A stretch of DNA of 64,000 nt from an uncultured Flavobacterium sp. (GCF_951805225.1 NZ_OX638201.1:1798001-1862000); one strand, 5' to 3'. Shown: positions 45,996-54,907, counted from the first letter of the stretch. Notes: generated from the sequence alone by a model not told the origin. Numbers and translations are program-made.

Positions 45996-47939
45996 ATGAA
46001 CAGCTACAATGAAAATCTGCATTCTAGTGTATTGTCTTCATTAGAAAGTCAGGAGATGACCAAAAAACAATTGAGTACGCAATTGAGCGCCTCAATGTTT
46101 ACTCTTTATTATGCCGAAGGCGCCGAAATTGTTGCTCAGGAAAAACTTGATGCTACAACAAAAATGTACGAAGAAAAACAACGCATAAATAATGTCGTTG
46201 TTAAGAATAAGAACATGGCAGATAATCTGTTATTGTCTGCAAATCAGCAAAAAACGTATGTAACACAATCGGTTACAAATATGGCAGTTTGTGCTTCGAA
46301 CATTCAAATTGCTTCAAATTCGATTGTGCGTTTGGCAAGTGATATTGGCAGTATTTACAGTATTATTAATGCTGCTGATTATGCAACTGATATTTATCCG
46401 CAAGCTCTTGAGGCTTATAATCTGATTAATAAAACGGCTTATGATGCCGAGAAAACTTCGCAATATGCTATGGAAGCAACGGCCGCAATTTCTGAAGTTG
46501 CTACAACTACAGTTGCTGATGGCGCTAAACTAACCAATACTTCTGTCAACAATTTATTGCAGGTTGCAACTGCTGATTTAACAGCTATTACAGCGGTATT
46601 AACGGTAGACAATGACATAAAATCTAAAGCAAGTATTGCAACGAGAGCTGCAGAAGGTGTTATAAAATGTAGTGAAGTTGAATATGAAGCTTCAAAAAAA
46701 GCGTACTCGTATAATAACAAACATTTCAACCAAAACATAGTTGTCGAGGTTCCTAATCCTTTTGATCCATCTGATTCCGGTTCTTTTAATGTATTATTTG
46801 ATGGCTTTAAAACTCCTTTTGCTTCTGAAGAAAAAGATGCTTCAACTGAAAGCAGCGGATTAAAAAAACCTGTGCAAAGCTATAATGTGATTCTGGTAAA
46901 AGACAGCAAAAAATCATTCTTTAGTGTTTCTAATGCAGAAGATTTAGTAGGTAATTCGGCTCAGTGTAAAAGTGTTCCTCATAATGCATCCGGAAAATAT
47001 TCTGCGTCTATAGCTTACAAACAATTTAGAGATTCTGATAATGATCCGTTGATTCTTGGCGAAAATTATGTTGCTTTTCTTTTGATCGTTTTTACAGAAA
47101 GTTACAAGAAAGAGATCAACACTTTTGATGAATATCTGTCTGCTCCTTCTGAAACATTTGAATTGACTTATACTTTACAAAATGCCAGCGGAATTGTGGT
47201 TTCAAGAGAAACTGGTTCTAAAGATTTGTCTAAAATCACTTTTAGCGTTAAAAATGAAGAGGTTTTAAAAACAAATGAAATTGATTACAGATGTTTCTTC
47301 TTGCCTTATCCTGATGATATATTAACAAATGAGGATTTGGATACGCTTGAATCTAAAATTGAAACTCTTGAGTTAAACGAAGAAATTAAAAATGTTGAAG
47401 CAGAGATTAAATTCTTTAACGAAGAAATCGAAACTTTGAACAATTCTGCAAGTCAAACAACTCCTGATGCAGCTAAAAATGCTAAAGATACGGAGCAGGA
47501 CAAATCAAAAAATAACAGTTTAAAAAATGCTTTGTCTGATGCTAAAGAAAAATTGCGTCTTGCAAAAATTCAATTGGCAGAATTGAATGCAAAACTGAAA
47601 GAAACTAAAGATAAAGCGCCTAAAACGGTTAAAAATACTAACGCTTTTTTCTTCAATCTGAATTTAGCAGAGAATATTCCTGCCGGAAATTATACGAGCG
47701 CCAAATCGCATAAAAGCAGTAATTCGGCTAACGAATTTATCGCTCATATTGATGGTACAACTACTGATAATTTTGGAAATCCGCTGATTGAGGACAAAAA
47801 ATATATTCCTGTTGTTTTGTCTTACTACAAAGGTCCCGAAATTTTTAAAAGCAAGTATACAAACAGTCTTTCTGATTGGCAAAATACTACTCCGGAACTT
47901 TATTCTACAAAAGAAATTGCAAACCCAACAACTAATTAA
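45996..47939 (+). CDS. eCIS-associated helical/coiled-coil protein of unknown function
   Basis: I do not recognise this 647-residue protein. The N-terminal ~230 residues are Ala/Thr/Asn-rich amphipathic helix (EKLDATTKMYEEKQRINNVV, SVTNMAVCASNIQIASNSIV). A central beta-like domain (~240-430) follows (SYNVILVKDSKKSFFSVSNA, NYVAFLLIVFTESYKKEI), then a charged coiled coil (~440-545; LELNEEIKNVEAEIKFFNEE) and a short tail. The adjacent gene encodes a shorter protein resembling the N-terminal helix part. It has no signal peptide. Placement between tape-measure and ATPase genes suggests a structural role such as fibre, collar or cargo adaptor. Confidence 0.55.
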   Translation: MNSYNENLHSSVLSSLESQEMTKKQLSTQLSASMFTLYYAEGAEIVAQEKLDATTKMYEEKQRINNVVVKNKNMADNLLLSANQQKTYVTQSVTNMAVCASNIQIASNSIVRLASDIGSIYSIINAADYATDIYPQALEAYNLINKTAYDAEKTSQYAMEATAAISEVATTTVADGAKLTNTSVNNLLQVATADLTAITAVLTVDNDIKSKASIATRAAEGVIKCSEVEYEASKKAYSYNNKHFNQNIVVEVPNPFDPSDSGSFNVLFDGFKTPFASEEKDASTESSGLKKPVQSYNVILVKDSKKSFFSVSNAEDLVGNSAQCKSVPHNASGKYSASIAYKQFRDSDNDPLILGENYVAFLLIVFTESYKKEINTFDEYLSAPSETFELTYTLQNASGIVVSRETGSKDLSKITFSVKNEEVLKTNEIDYRCFFLPYPDDILTNEDLDTLESKIETLELNEEIKNVEAEIKFFNEEIETLNNSASQTTPDAAKNAKDTEQDKSKNNSLKNALSDAKEKLRLAKIQLAELNAKLKETKDKAPKTVKNTNAFFFNLNLAENIPAGNYTSAKSHKSSNSANEFIAHIDGTTTDNFGNPLIEDKKYIPVVLSYYKGPEIFKSKYTNSLSDWQNTTPELYSTKEIANPTTN

Positions 47940-47953
47940 TACCACATAACGAT

Positions 47954-48796
47954 ATGGAAACTCAAGTATTACAACCTGGCCCAAAATTGCAAAGATATGG
48001 GATTACTGAAAAGAAAAAAGCGGAACTGGACTTCCTGAAAAATCAAGTAATTGATGCAACAGCAACTGTTCAGCAACAGCAAATAATTGTGAATTCGCTG
48101 AACGAAAAATCGACAAAATATCAAGGTTATTTATTAGTTTCAGAAAGTAATCGTTCACACGCTTTAAGCAATAAAAACTTAATCGATCAGGTGATTCAAA
48201 ACGCTTATGAATTGGGTTATAATTCTAATAATGCCTTTAGCAAAACGATAATTTCAACTGAGAAAGCGACAAAAGTTACAGAAAACATTAGCGAATTAAT
48301 CAATAAGTTAATTTATTCTGTAGAAATAATCAACAAGCTTTCTAATCTTGTTATTCGCAAAAAAGCACTTAATCCGTTGATTTCTGACGATTTGATTAGC
48401 CGAATAAATACGGCTGGTACAGATGCTAATAATGCTGTTTCGCTTACTTTGATTGCTCTAAAATCGACTTTGGCAGCAGAAGCTTCTGTTCTGGAATCTG
48501 AAGCGGCAATTACTTTGGAAAACAAACAGGCTGCTAAATTGTATGTGACTTTGACAGATGAAAAATCTATAGACGCGCCTTTAACTTTGAAACCTGTATC
48601 TGATTTTTCAATCAGAGCATTATTATACAATGCTTACAAAAATGCTCAGATTGCATACGAAAAAGCAAATTCGGCAAATGATGAAACTGCAAGACAATTG
48701 AGTATTGCAACTGGCAATTTGGCTAAAGCGCAAGTTAGACTTCAATCGCTTCAATCTAGTTTGGCGGCAGCAACTGCAGCAGCTTATGCATCTTAA
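47954..48796 (+). CDS. eCIS-associated helical protein, likely paralogue of the upstream helical domain
   Basis: This 280-residue protein is almost entirely predicted helix with heptad-like patterns (ATATVQQQQIIVNSLNEKST, VTENISELINKLIYSVEIIN, LAKAQVRLQSLQSSLAAATA). The spacing of hydrophobic and Ala/Asn-rich segments resembles residues 30-230 of the upstream protein, suggesting duplication; alignment would be needed. It starts 14 bp after that gene, so they are co-transcribed and may form a complex. No signal peptide or known domain is seen. Confidence 0.55.
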   Translation: METQVLQPGPKLQRYGITEKKKAELDFLKNQVIDATATVQQQQIIVNSLNEKSTKYQGYLLVSESNRSHALSNKNLIDQVIQNAYELGYNSNNAFSKTIISTEKATKVTENISELINKLIYSVEIINKLSNLVIRKKALNPLISDDLISRINTAGTDANNAVSLTLIALKSTLAAEASVLESEAAITLENKQAAKLYVTLTDEKSIDAPLTLKPVSDFSIRALLYNAYKNAQIAYEKANSANDETARQLSIATGNLAKAQVRLQSLQSSLAAATAAAYAS

Positions 48797-48891
48797 GATA
48801 AAGTAAAAATAATTTTAAACACGAATTTCATGAATTGATACAATTCGATCGTGAACTTGCTTTCGCAAAATCAGTTAACTAATGCGAATCA

Positions 48892-49077
48892 AGAGTTGAA
48901 ATGTGCTGTTAGGCACTAAATATTGGTAGAAAACATGAATTGAAATAAATTTAGCGTGCCGTAGGTACGCAATAGTTATCAATTTGTTGCGTACCTACGG
49001 CACGCCAACGAATTTAGAACCTATAAGGGCTACCAATATTTAGTGCCAAACGGCACAAATTTCAAACTTTCAACTCT
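48892..49077. repeat. ~186-bp MITE-like palindromic element
   Basis: Outer arms (agagttgaaatgtgctg...actaaatattggtag, 48892-48929; mirrored at 49030-49077) enclose perfect inner arms cgtgccgtaggtacgcaa (48955-48972) and ttgcgtacctacggcacg (48987-49004). The shared core TAAATATTGGTA relates it to 20731-20877. It sits in the 438-bp gap 48797-49234, which holds no gene. Confidence 0.75.
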
Positions 49078-49234
49078 TTATTGGCATAACTAATAAAAGT
49101 TTGTGCGAATTAGCGACTTGAGTGATAGTGAACAGACGAAGTAAGTTCGTGTTTGTTTTTTTGCACTTATATCCAAACTGTAACACTGTTTCAGAAATGT
49201 ATTCAGTGAACTTTAATCAATAAATTTTAAGGTT

Positions 49235-50158
49235 ATGGATCATACAAACAAGAATTTTTACAGACAATTTTATCTTAAAACGGGAGGATTTCTGCCGACG
49301 AAACCGTTGAATAAAAATCTTTTTCCAGGTGATTATTTCCAAATTAAAAATGGAGAAATAATGCTTCTTGGCAACATTTATCGCAATGGCATTATATCAC
49401 ATCACGATGCAGATATTAGTGGAATAATTACCTTAAATGATGCTAATTGGAATTTTAGCGACGGGATTTCAAAACCGTATTCGGGACGCGCTCACGCACA
49501 CGGTTCTATCGAAAGTAATTTTGAATTCAGCAAACAAATACTTGCTTTTGCCAATAAGGGAAGTTTCATTTTTAAGGCTGAAGAACCGGAATCGATAAAA
49601 ATCAATAATTGGAATGAAATTCAGCAGCAATTAATTATAAAGTTAACGCAAACTTTATATTCTTTCAGGGAACTTTATGTAGTTACAGAAAGTGCTACAG
49701 CTTCTAATACAACTCTTGCTACGGCTGGTGAAGCAAATGCTGAACTGGAATTGGCTTGCGAGGCTGAAAACTTTGGTTTGGTTGATATTTTTGGACATCA
49801 TAATACCAAAACAATTCAATCAAAAGATATTGAATATTATCACAGGGAAACCAAAAGAAAACCTGCTTACTTCAAAGCTAAAAAACTAGTGGTTCAGGAC
49901 GAAAAACTGGCTTATTTTATTAGTGATTTTATTGCTAAAGAAAATAATATCAGTGAATGGACGGATTCTTTTTTTGACTCGAATTTTCATAATGAAATTG
50001 ATTATAATACTCAAATGCTGATGCAAAATGCGCAGGGATTTTATCTTGATATGTTGCAATGCAATGAGTTAAATCCTAATACGGCTTTGTTGTATTTTAA
50101 ATGGGTTGATGCCAATCTTGACGATGTAGAAAAACTATTTGGCGCTTATGGAAACTAA
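49235..50158 (+). CDS. eCIS-associated protein of unknown function upstream of the ATPase
   Basis: This 307-residue protein begins MDHTNKNFYRQFYLKTGGFL and includes GDYFQIKNGEIMLLGNIYRN, SGIITLNDANWNFSDG, and a helical C-terminal half. I do not recognise a family. It overlaps the AAA+ gene by 11 bases, so it is translated with it. The N-terminal beta part, the central helices (LIIKLTQTLYSFRELYVVTE) and absence of a signal peptide suggest a cytoplasmic assembly or cargo-loading factor working with the ATPase, but this rests on context alone. Confidence 0.55.
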   Translation: MDHTNKNFYRQFYLKTGGFLPTKPLNKNLFPGDYFQIKNGEIMLLGNIYRNGIISHHDADISGIITLNDANWNFSDGISKPYSGRAHAHGSIESNFEFSKQILAFANKGSFIFKAEEPESIKINNWNEIQQQLIIKLTQTLYSFRELYVVTESATASNTTLATAGEANAELELACEAENFGLVDIFGHHNTKTIQSKDIEYYHRETKRKPAYFKAKKLVVQDEKLAYFISDFIAKENNISEWTDSFFDSNFHNEIDYNTQMLMQNAQGFYLDMLQCNELNPNTALLYFKWVDANLDDVEKLFGAYGN

Positions 50159-51521
50159 TCCTGATATTATTGTTTTGCATAATGAAATGGATTGGCTGCA
50201 AAGGGTAATCGATCAGGTTATTTGCAGTTATTTGCTTCAGGAAGGTCATGAAAATCGATGGCAGGATATTCCTTTGCCCGAAACTGAAACTGACACCGAT
50301 ATTGAAGATAGTGTTTATTATAAAAAAATAATAGAATGGGATTTGAATCTCTACGAACGTCTTTGTCTTGCTTTGATTCTTGCGCCTCAGATTAAACCTG
50401 AAGTTCTGGATATTTTCTTTAGCAAAAATGCGATGTACGATCGTGGTTTTACGGAGTTTGGCGGAGTTGTCAATAAAAATCACAGCGGTTTTTTACCAAC
50501 TGGTCAAACTTTATCTTTTTTGATTACGGCGGTTAATCCTGAATTAAGAATCGAAATATTGAATATTCTGAGCTCGGCAAATATCCTTGCTAAAGAACAG
50601 GTTTTGGTTCTGGAAGCTACAGAATCTTATGTGCCAGTTTTGAATCAGATAATTTCGATTAATGATCGTTGGTTACATTATTTTATAACTGGAGTTTTGC
50701 CTAAACTCGAACATAGTGTTTCGTTTCCGGCGCAGCAAATTTCGACCAATATGAATTGGGATGATTTGGTTTTGGAAGATCATGTTATGAATCAGGTTAT
50801 GGAAATTAATGCGTGGCTCAATCATGGTGAAACTCTTATGAAGGAATGGGGTCTTGAGAATAAAATAAAACCGGGTTATCGAACGCTTTTCTACGGACCT
50901 CCGGGAACGGGTAAAACGCTTACGGCAACTTTACTGGGAAAAAACACAAACAGAGAAGTTTACAGGGTTGATCTTTCGATGATTGTCTCTAAATATATTG
51001 GTGAAACCGAAAAAAACCTGTCTAAGATATTTGACGTTGCACAACACAAAGACTGGATTTTATTCTTTGATGAAGCTGATGCGCTTTTCGGAAAAAGAAC
51101 CAGTGCAACCTCATCAAATGACCGACACGCCAATCAGCAAACGGGATATTTACTGCAAAGAATTGAGGATTTTCCGGGAGTTGTTATTCTGGCTTCTAAC
51201 TTAAAAGAAAATATGGACGAGGCTTTCTCGAGAAGGTTTCAGTCGATGATTCATTTTACGATGCCAACTGCCGAAGAAAGGATTTTGTTATGGGAAAAAG
51301 CATTCTCAGGAAAATGTCGGCTTGATCCGGAAATTGATATTGAGAACATTGCCGAAAATTATGAATTGGCTGGTGGAGCAATTATAAATGTTCTGAGGTT
51401 TTGTGCTTTGGCTGCAATTCAAAAAAATGAAACTATTGTAAGTCGTCAGGATTTGCTGGAAGGCATTAGACGTGAATTTAAAAAAGAGAATAAAACGCTA
51501 AAGGTTACTCAAATGAATTGA
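50148..51521 (+). CDS. AAA+ ATPase of the injection system (Afp15-like)
   Basis: The protein has an N-terminal helical domain (~1-190) and one AAA+ module: Walker A GPPGTGKT (250-257), Walker B LFFDEAD (305-311), and a sensor/arginine-finger region (AFSRRFQSMIHF, Arg362-Arg363). Every eCIS locus encodes such an ATPase; it is thought to aid assembly or cargo loading rather than contraction. I use the ATG at 50148, in preference to an in-frame TTG at 50139. It is followed six bases later by another small gene. Confidence 0.92.
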   Translation: METNPDIIVLHNEMDWLQRVIDQVICSYLLQEGHENRWQDIPLPETETDTDIEDSVYYKKIIEWDLNLYERLCLALILAPQIKPEVLDIFFSKNAMYDRGFTEFGGVVNKNHSGFLPTGQTLSFLITAVNPELRIEILNILSSANILAKEQVLVLEATESYVPVLNQIISINDRWLHYFITGVLPKLEHSVSFPAQQISTNMNWDDLVLEDHVMNQVMEINAWLNHGETLMKEWGLENKIKPGYRTLFYGPPGTGKTLTATLLGKNTNREVYRVDLSMIVSKYIGETEKNLSKIFDVAQHKDWILFFDEADALFGKRTSATSSNDRHANQQTGYLLQRIEDFPGVVILASNLKENMDEAFSRRFQSMIHFTMPTAEERILLWEKAFSGKCRLDPEIDIENIAENYELAGGAIINVLRFCALAAIQKNETIVSRQDLLEGIRREFKKENKTLKVTQMN

Positions 51522-51527
51522 CGGATT

Positions 51528-52106
51528 ATGAAAAAGACTGAAAACATAAAGAAAGTCGCCGTTGCTGCACCGCAAATGCAACGCCATAAAGTGACGCTTA
51601 AAATTGGTGACTGGAAAAAACATTTCGATTTCAATTATGTAAATGCAATAATTGCAATGGCTTTGAATGATTTTGATGATAAGATTTATTTTTTTATAAA
51701 TGGATATCTTATTACAAGTCAGAATGTTTATTTGGTTGTACAAACTACCGAAAAAAACATAGAGGAAATGGTGAATAAAATTGAGACTAAGATTATTCTT
51801 TTATTAAAAACCAATCCTCAAAAACTAAAGGAAAACAGGAGAGAAATTTCTTTTATTGCTGATGATGAAAATATTTTTTACGAAGCACGAAAACCTTTGT
51901 TTAAAATTTATCCTTTACAAAATGATCATTTAGTAAAGCTTATTACGGGAGAAAAAGTTACGCTTCCTTATTATGATCGAAATCTTAGGGAATTAAAAGC
52001 TTTGATTCATAACCATCCTTTTTGTTCGGCAATTTATTATTTAAAAGGAATTGGTCCTGTAAAGGTGACTAAGTTTAAAAAAATAGAAGAAGACGACGAT
52101 CTCTAG
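51528..52106 (+). CDS. Small eCIS-associated protein of unknown function (possible Y1-transposase-like fold)
   Basis: This 192-residue protein follows the ATPase by six bases. It is not a recognised family. The layout of one segment (KIYFFINGYLITSQNVYLVV followed by a helix, EKNIEEMVNKIETKI) and the C-terminal YDRNLRELKALIHNHPF, SAIYYLKG resembles REP-associated Y1 transposases, where the equivalent motif is HVHLL. Here both histidines would be Asn and Tyr, so it would be catalytically dead. This is a weak structural guess. The operon position supports a role in the injection system. Confidence 0.5.
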   Translation: MKKTENIKKVAVAAPQMQRHKVTLKIGDWKKHFDFNYVNAIIAMALNDFDDKIYFFINGYLITSQNVYLVVQTTEKNIEEMVNKIETKIILLLKTNPQKLKENRREISFIADDENIFYEARKPLFKIYPLQNDHLVKLITGEKVTLPYYDRNLRELKALIHNHPFCSAIYYLKGIGPVKVTKFKKIEEDDDL

Positions 52107-52189
52107 AATATAACTGATTAACTTTTTTACTCCCGAAGCCTCGGGATCTTGCAATTCTAATTCAAAAAACAACTTAAAAAACATAAAAA

Positions 52190-52828
52190 ATGACTACACC
52201 AACAACCAGTAATTTTACAGTATTTGGCATTGATATTTCGAGATATCAGGGCAATGAAATCAATTTTCTAAACAAGCAAGTTGATAAGCTTTCTTTTATA
52301 ATTTGTAAAGCTACAGAAGGAATTACGTATACGGATTCGAGTTTTAAGACAAACTGGCCAGCAATTCAGGCAAAAGGATATGTTCGTGGCGCGTATCATT
52401 TTTACCATTGTAATGATGATCCTTCTAAGCAAGTTACAAATTATTTGGGTGTTATGGGCGCATTTTCAGACACGGACATTCCTCCTATTGTTGACTTTGA
52501 AGAAAGCAGTATTGATGCGGGCGTTAATAAAGCGAGTATTCAGCCTAATTTATTGCAGTTCTTAACTTTATTAGAACAAAAAACGGGACGAAAACCTCTT
52601 ATTTATACAGATAATAATACAGCAAATGCTTATTTGACGGATCCTTCGTTTGCGGGTTATGCTTTATGGATTGCCAATTATAACAGTACGCTAAAAATAC
52701 CAAATGTCTGGAAAAACTGGACGATCTGGCAACAATCTCAAAGTTATAAACTAAATGGTCAGCTTAATGATTATGATGTTTTTAATGGTGATAGTAATGC
52801 TTTTTCAAATTTTATTCAATCGAGTTAA
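52190..52828 (+). CDS. GH25 muramidase (lysozyme) without signal peptide
   Basis: This 212-residue protein is a GH25 lysozyme: FGIDISRYQG (Asp15), ICKATEGITYTDSSF, GAYHFYH and the catalytic IVDFEES (Asp102, Glu104) are all present, as is the closing WTIWQQSQSYKLNG strand. GH25 enzymes cut the MurNAc-GlcNAc bond of peptidoglycan. There is no Sec signal. In eCIS loci a lysozyme could release particles by lysis of the producer, thin the wall for assembly, or be cargo; the sequence does not decide. It opens the cargo island, 83 bp after the previous gene. Confidence 0.9.
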   Translation: MTTPTTSNFTVFGIDISRYQGNEINFLNKQVDKLSFIICKATEGITYTDSSFKTNWPAIQAKGYVRGAYHFYHCNDDPSKQVTNYLGVMGAFSDTDIPPIVDFEESSIDAGVNKASIQPNLLQFLTLLEQKTGRKPLIYTDNNTANAYLTDPSFAGYALWIANYNSTLKIPNVWKNWTIWQQSQSYKLNGQLNDYDVFNGDSNAFSNFIQSS

Positions 52829-52872
52829 GATTCTGAAATAATGCGCAGTTGTATAATTCAAAAAGGAGGAAA

Positions 52873-53691
52873 ATGACGCAGCAACACAAAAAAATATCGG
52901 AAAATAAAACATTTCTATCTGCCGCAAATGCAAATCGGGATAATAACACGGTTCAATTAAAAGACAATCGTGAATATTCTCTTGTACAAAGAAAAATACA
53001 GGAACATGTAGAGAATAGTCTACAAGAAAATACATTTTCTAATACTGGTGTTGTGCAGTTAAAAGGTGGTAAAAAAGAGGAGAAAAAGAATTCGAAGAAA
53101 AGAAAAAGAGAAGATCCGGAAAGTGATGAGGAAAAAAATGACGGCGATGACAGCGGTAATTTTGTACCTCCGCAAGCAAAAAAGCAAAAGAGATATCATG
53201 TACCACTAGAGACTACTGAACAGGTAATAAGAAAAACTGCGCACAAACGTGAAAATGTAAACGATAAGTACAAGGAGATTTATACTTGTCCGGCATGCAG
53301 ACGACCATTGGCTGCTACAAAAAAGGAAAGCAAAAAATTAGAATTGACAAAGTTTGCATATACAAGTAAAACAGGGAATTTACACGAACAACGGGCTTTG
53401 ACATTAGACCACTATCCTACTTGGGCAACACGGGAACGCGATTTGAAGTCGAAAGGTGCAACTAATGAAGAAATAAAAGAAGATCATAATGATCCGGATC
53501 GTTTAAGGGCTCTTTGCAAAGTATGCAATGAAAGTCACAAGTATGAGAAAAAGAAAAAAGTAGATTATGAAAGTGATACTGATGAAGAAGGATATCATAC
53601 TCCTAGTGAAGAACCTGAGAACGAAGGTTTTTATAGCGATTTCCGCAAGGGTCCAGATCCCGGTTCTGGCGGCGCAGGCATAACATCATAA
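52873..53691 (+). CDS. Putative eCIS cargo: tagged HNH/ENDO VII-like nuclease, no DUF4157
   Basis: The N-terminus (MTQQHKKISENK, then VQLKDNREYSLVQRK, residues 27-41) closely matches the start of the next gene's DUF4157 protein. After a highly charged linker (KKNSKKRKRE, 72-80 region, NLS-like) comes a zinc-finger-type nuclease domain: Cys139/Cys142, LTLDHYP (Asp179, His180), HNDPDRLRALC (Asn206, Cys215), CNESH (Cys218, Asn219, His222). This fits the HNH/ENDO VII fold of toxin nucleases. The ATG at 52873 has a strong Shine-Dalgarno (aaggagg), unusual for this genome, and matches the neighbours' start; a TTG at 52849 is rejected. The tail is acidic, Gly/Pro-rich. Confidence 0.7.
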   Translation: MTQQHKKISENKTFLSAANANRDNNTVQLKDNREYSLVQRKIQEHVENSLQENTFSNTGVVQLKGGKKEEKKNSKKRKREDPESDEEKNDGDDSGNFVPPQAKKQKRYHVPLETTEQVIRKTAHKRENVNDKYKEIYTCPACRRPLAATKKESKKLELTKFAYTSKTGNLHEQRALTLDHYPTWATRERDLKSKGATNEEIKEDHNDPDRLRALCKVCNESHKYEKKKKVDYESDTDEEGYHTPSEEPENEGFYSDFRKGPDPGSGGAGITS

Positions 53692-53698
53692 AAAGAAA

Positions 53699-54832
53699 AT
53701 GACTCAACAACACGAAAAAATACTCGAAAATAAAATAGCTTCAACTGTTCCCGATAAAGGTGCCGGAGCTACTGCTGTACAATTAAAAAATAATCGGGAA
53801 TATTCTGTTGTACAAAGAAAACTTGCTGATAGAAGTAGTTTGCAACAGGCTTCTCTTATGCCTGTTCAAAGAAAAGTGAATCAAACTGGTTTGCCCGATA
53901 ATTTAAAATCCGGAATAGAAAATCTCTCAGGTCATTCTATGGATGATGTAAAAGTACATTATAACTCTAATAAACCTGAACAGCTTAACGCCCACGCTTA
54001 TGCACAGGGAACAGATATTCATATTGCATCAGGGCAAGAAAAACATTTACCGCACGAAGCCTGGCATGTTGTCCAACAAAAACAAGGACGGGTAAAACCT
54101 ACTTTGCAAATGAAGGGAAGAGTAAATGTGAATGATGATGCAGGCTTGGAGAAAGAAGCGGATGTGATGGGTGCAAAAGCATTACAGACTAAAGCAAAAG
54201 AGAATAACTTAAAATCTCAAAATAAAAACTATTCTGTTGATCAAAAGTCTCTCCGTAACAATTCCAACAAACCCAATCAATTGAAATCTCTTGTCGTACA
54301 AAAAGGTAAAAAGCTAAAGCCAAAGGCAAAGGCTAAAAAAGCTCCCAAACATGCAATTGATCTTAAGAAACAAACAATGACTGTTAGAAATAAAAAAGAT
54401 AGCTATACCTCTGGATTAATAAATGGTTTAAGTCGGGCGACTGGAGTTGAGAGTGGACCAAGAGCGGAAGCACAAAAGGTAAAGAAATTTTTTGGAGGTA
54501 GCTGGATTGGAGGACACATGGTTAATGATCAATTGGGAGGCAGTGGAAGTTTCAAAAATATTGTCCCGATTACTTCTTCAATGAATGGGCTACATAAAAC
54601 CATTGAGAATCGAGCAAATAATCTACTAAGTGCGGGTAATGGTACTCAAATTGAATACAAAATGAAAATCCTTAAAAGAGCAACAGTAAAAAACGCATTA
54701 AAAACCGTTAAAAACCTTCCAATTGAATTTAAACAAACCCTTAATGTTCACCCTGTAGGTTTACCTATGTATACAATAGATGGGCATATACTACAAGAAG
54801 CTTATCCAGGAGATGGTATAATACAACCTTAA
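53699..54832 (+). CDS. DUF4157 eCIS cargo with C-terminal DNA/RNA non-specific endonuclease-like domain
   Basis: Residues 1-41 carry the shared tag (MTQQHEKILENK, NNREYSVVQRK). DUF4157 spans ~60-165 with HEAWH (119-123) and VVQQKQGRVKPT. A basic linker follows (KGKKLKPKAKAKKAPK, 202-217). The C-terminus (~230-377) has GGHMVNDQLGGSGSFKN and IVPITSSMNGLH (His273, Asn276, Asn287, Asn296), the layout of toxin relatives of non-specific endonucleases. DUF4157 marks known eCIS cargo. The gene starts seven bases after the previous one, so they are co-expressed. No immunity gene follows. Nuclease activity is inferred from the motif only. Confidence 0.75.
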   Translation: MTQQHEKILENKIASTVPDKGAGATAVQLKNNREYSVVQRKLADRSSLQQASLMPVQRKVNQTGLPDNLKSGIENLSGHSMDDVKVHYNSNKPEQLNAHAYAQGTDIHIASGQEKHLPHEAWHVVQQKQGRVKPTLQMKGRVNVNDDAGLEKEADVMGAKALQTKAKENNLKSQNKNYSVDQKSLRNNSNKPNQLKSLVVQKGKKLKPKAKAKKAPKHAIDLKKQTMTVRNKKDSYTSGLINGLSRATGVESGPRAEAQKVKKFFGGSWIGGHMVNDQLGGSGSFKNIVPITSSMNGLHKTIENRANNLLSAGNGTQIEYKMKILKRATVKNALKTVKNLPIEFKQTLNVHPVGLPMYTIDGHILQEAYPGDGIIQP

Positions 54833-54907
54833 AACTCCATAACAAAACCTGGCAGAAAACTATTTGACTTTAATTAGTACAATTAATTAACCAAATTTTA
54901 AAAAAAT

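Noticed and set aside
50139..50147. TTG start for the AAA+ ATPase (and similar TTG starts at 2113, 10055, 24112, 27420 and 52849)
   Set aside because: In each case a nearby in-frame ATG starts directly at the conserved domain or signal peptide, making the longer form unlikely.
54050..54130. DUF4157 HEAWH as proof of protease cargo
   Set aside because: HExxH is a family feature present in all three copies regardless of the C-terminal tip; it does not define the toxic activity.
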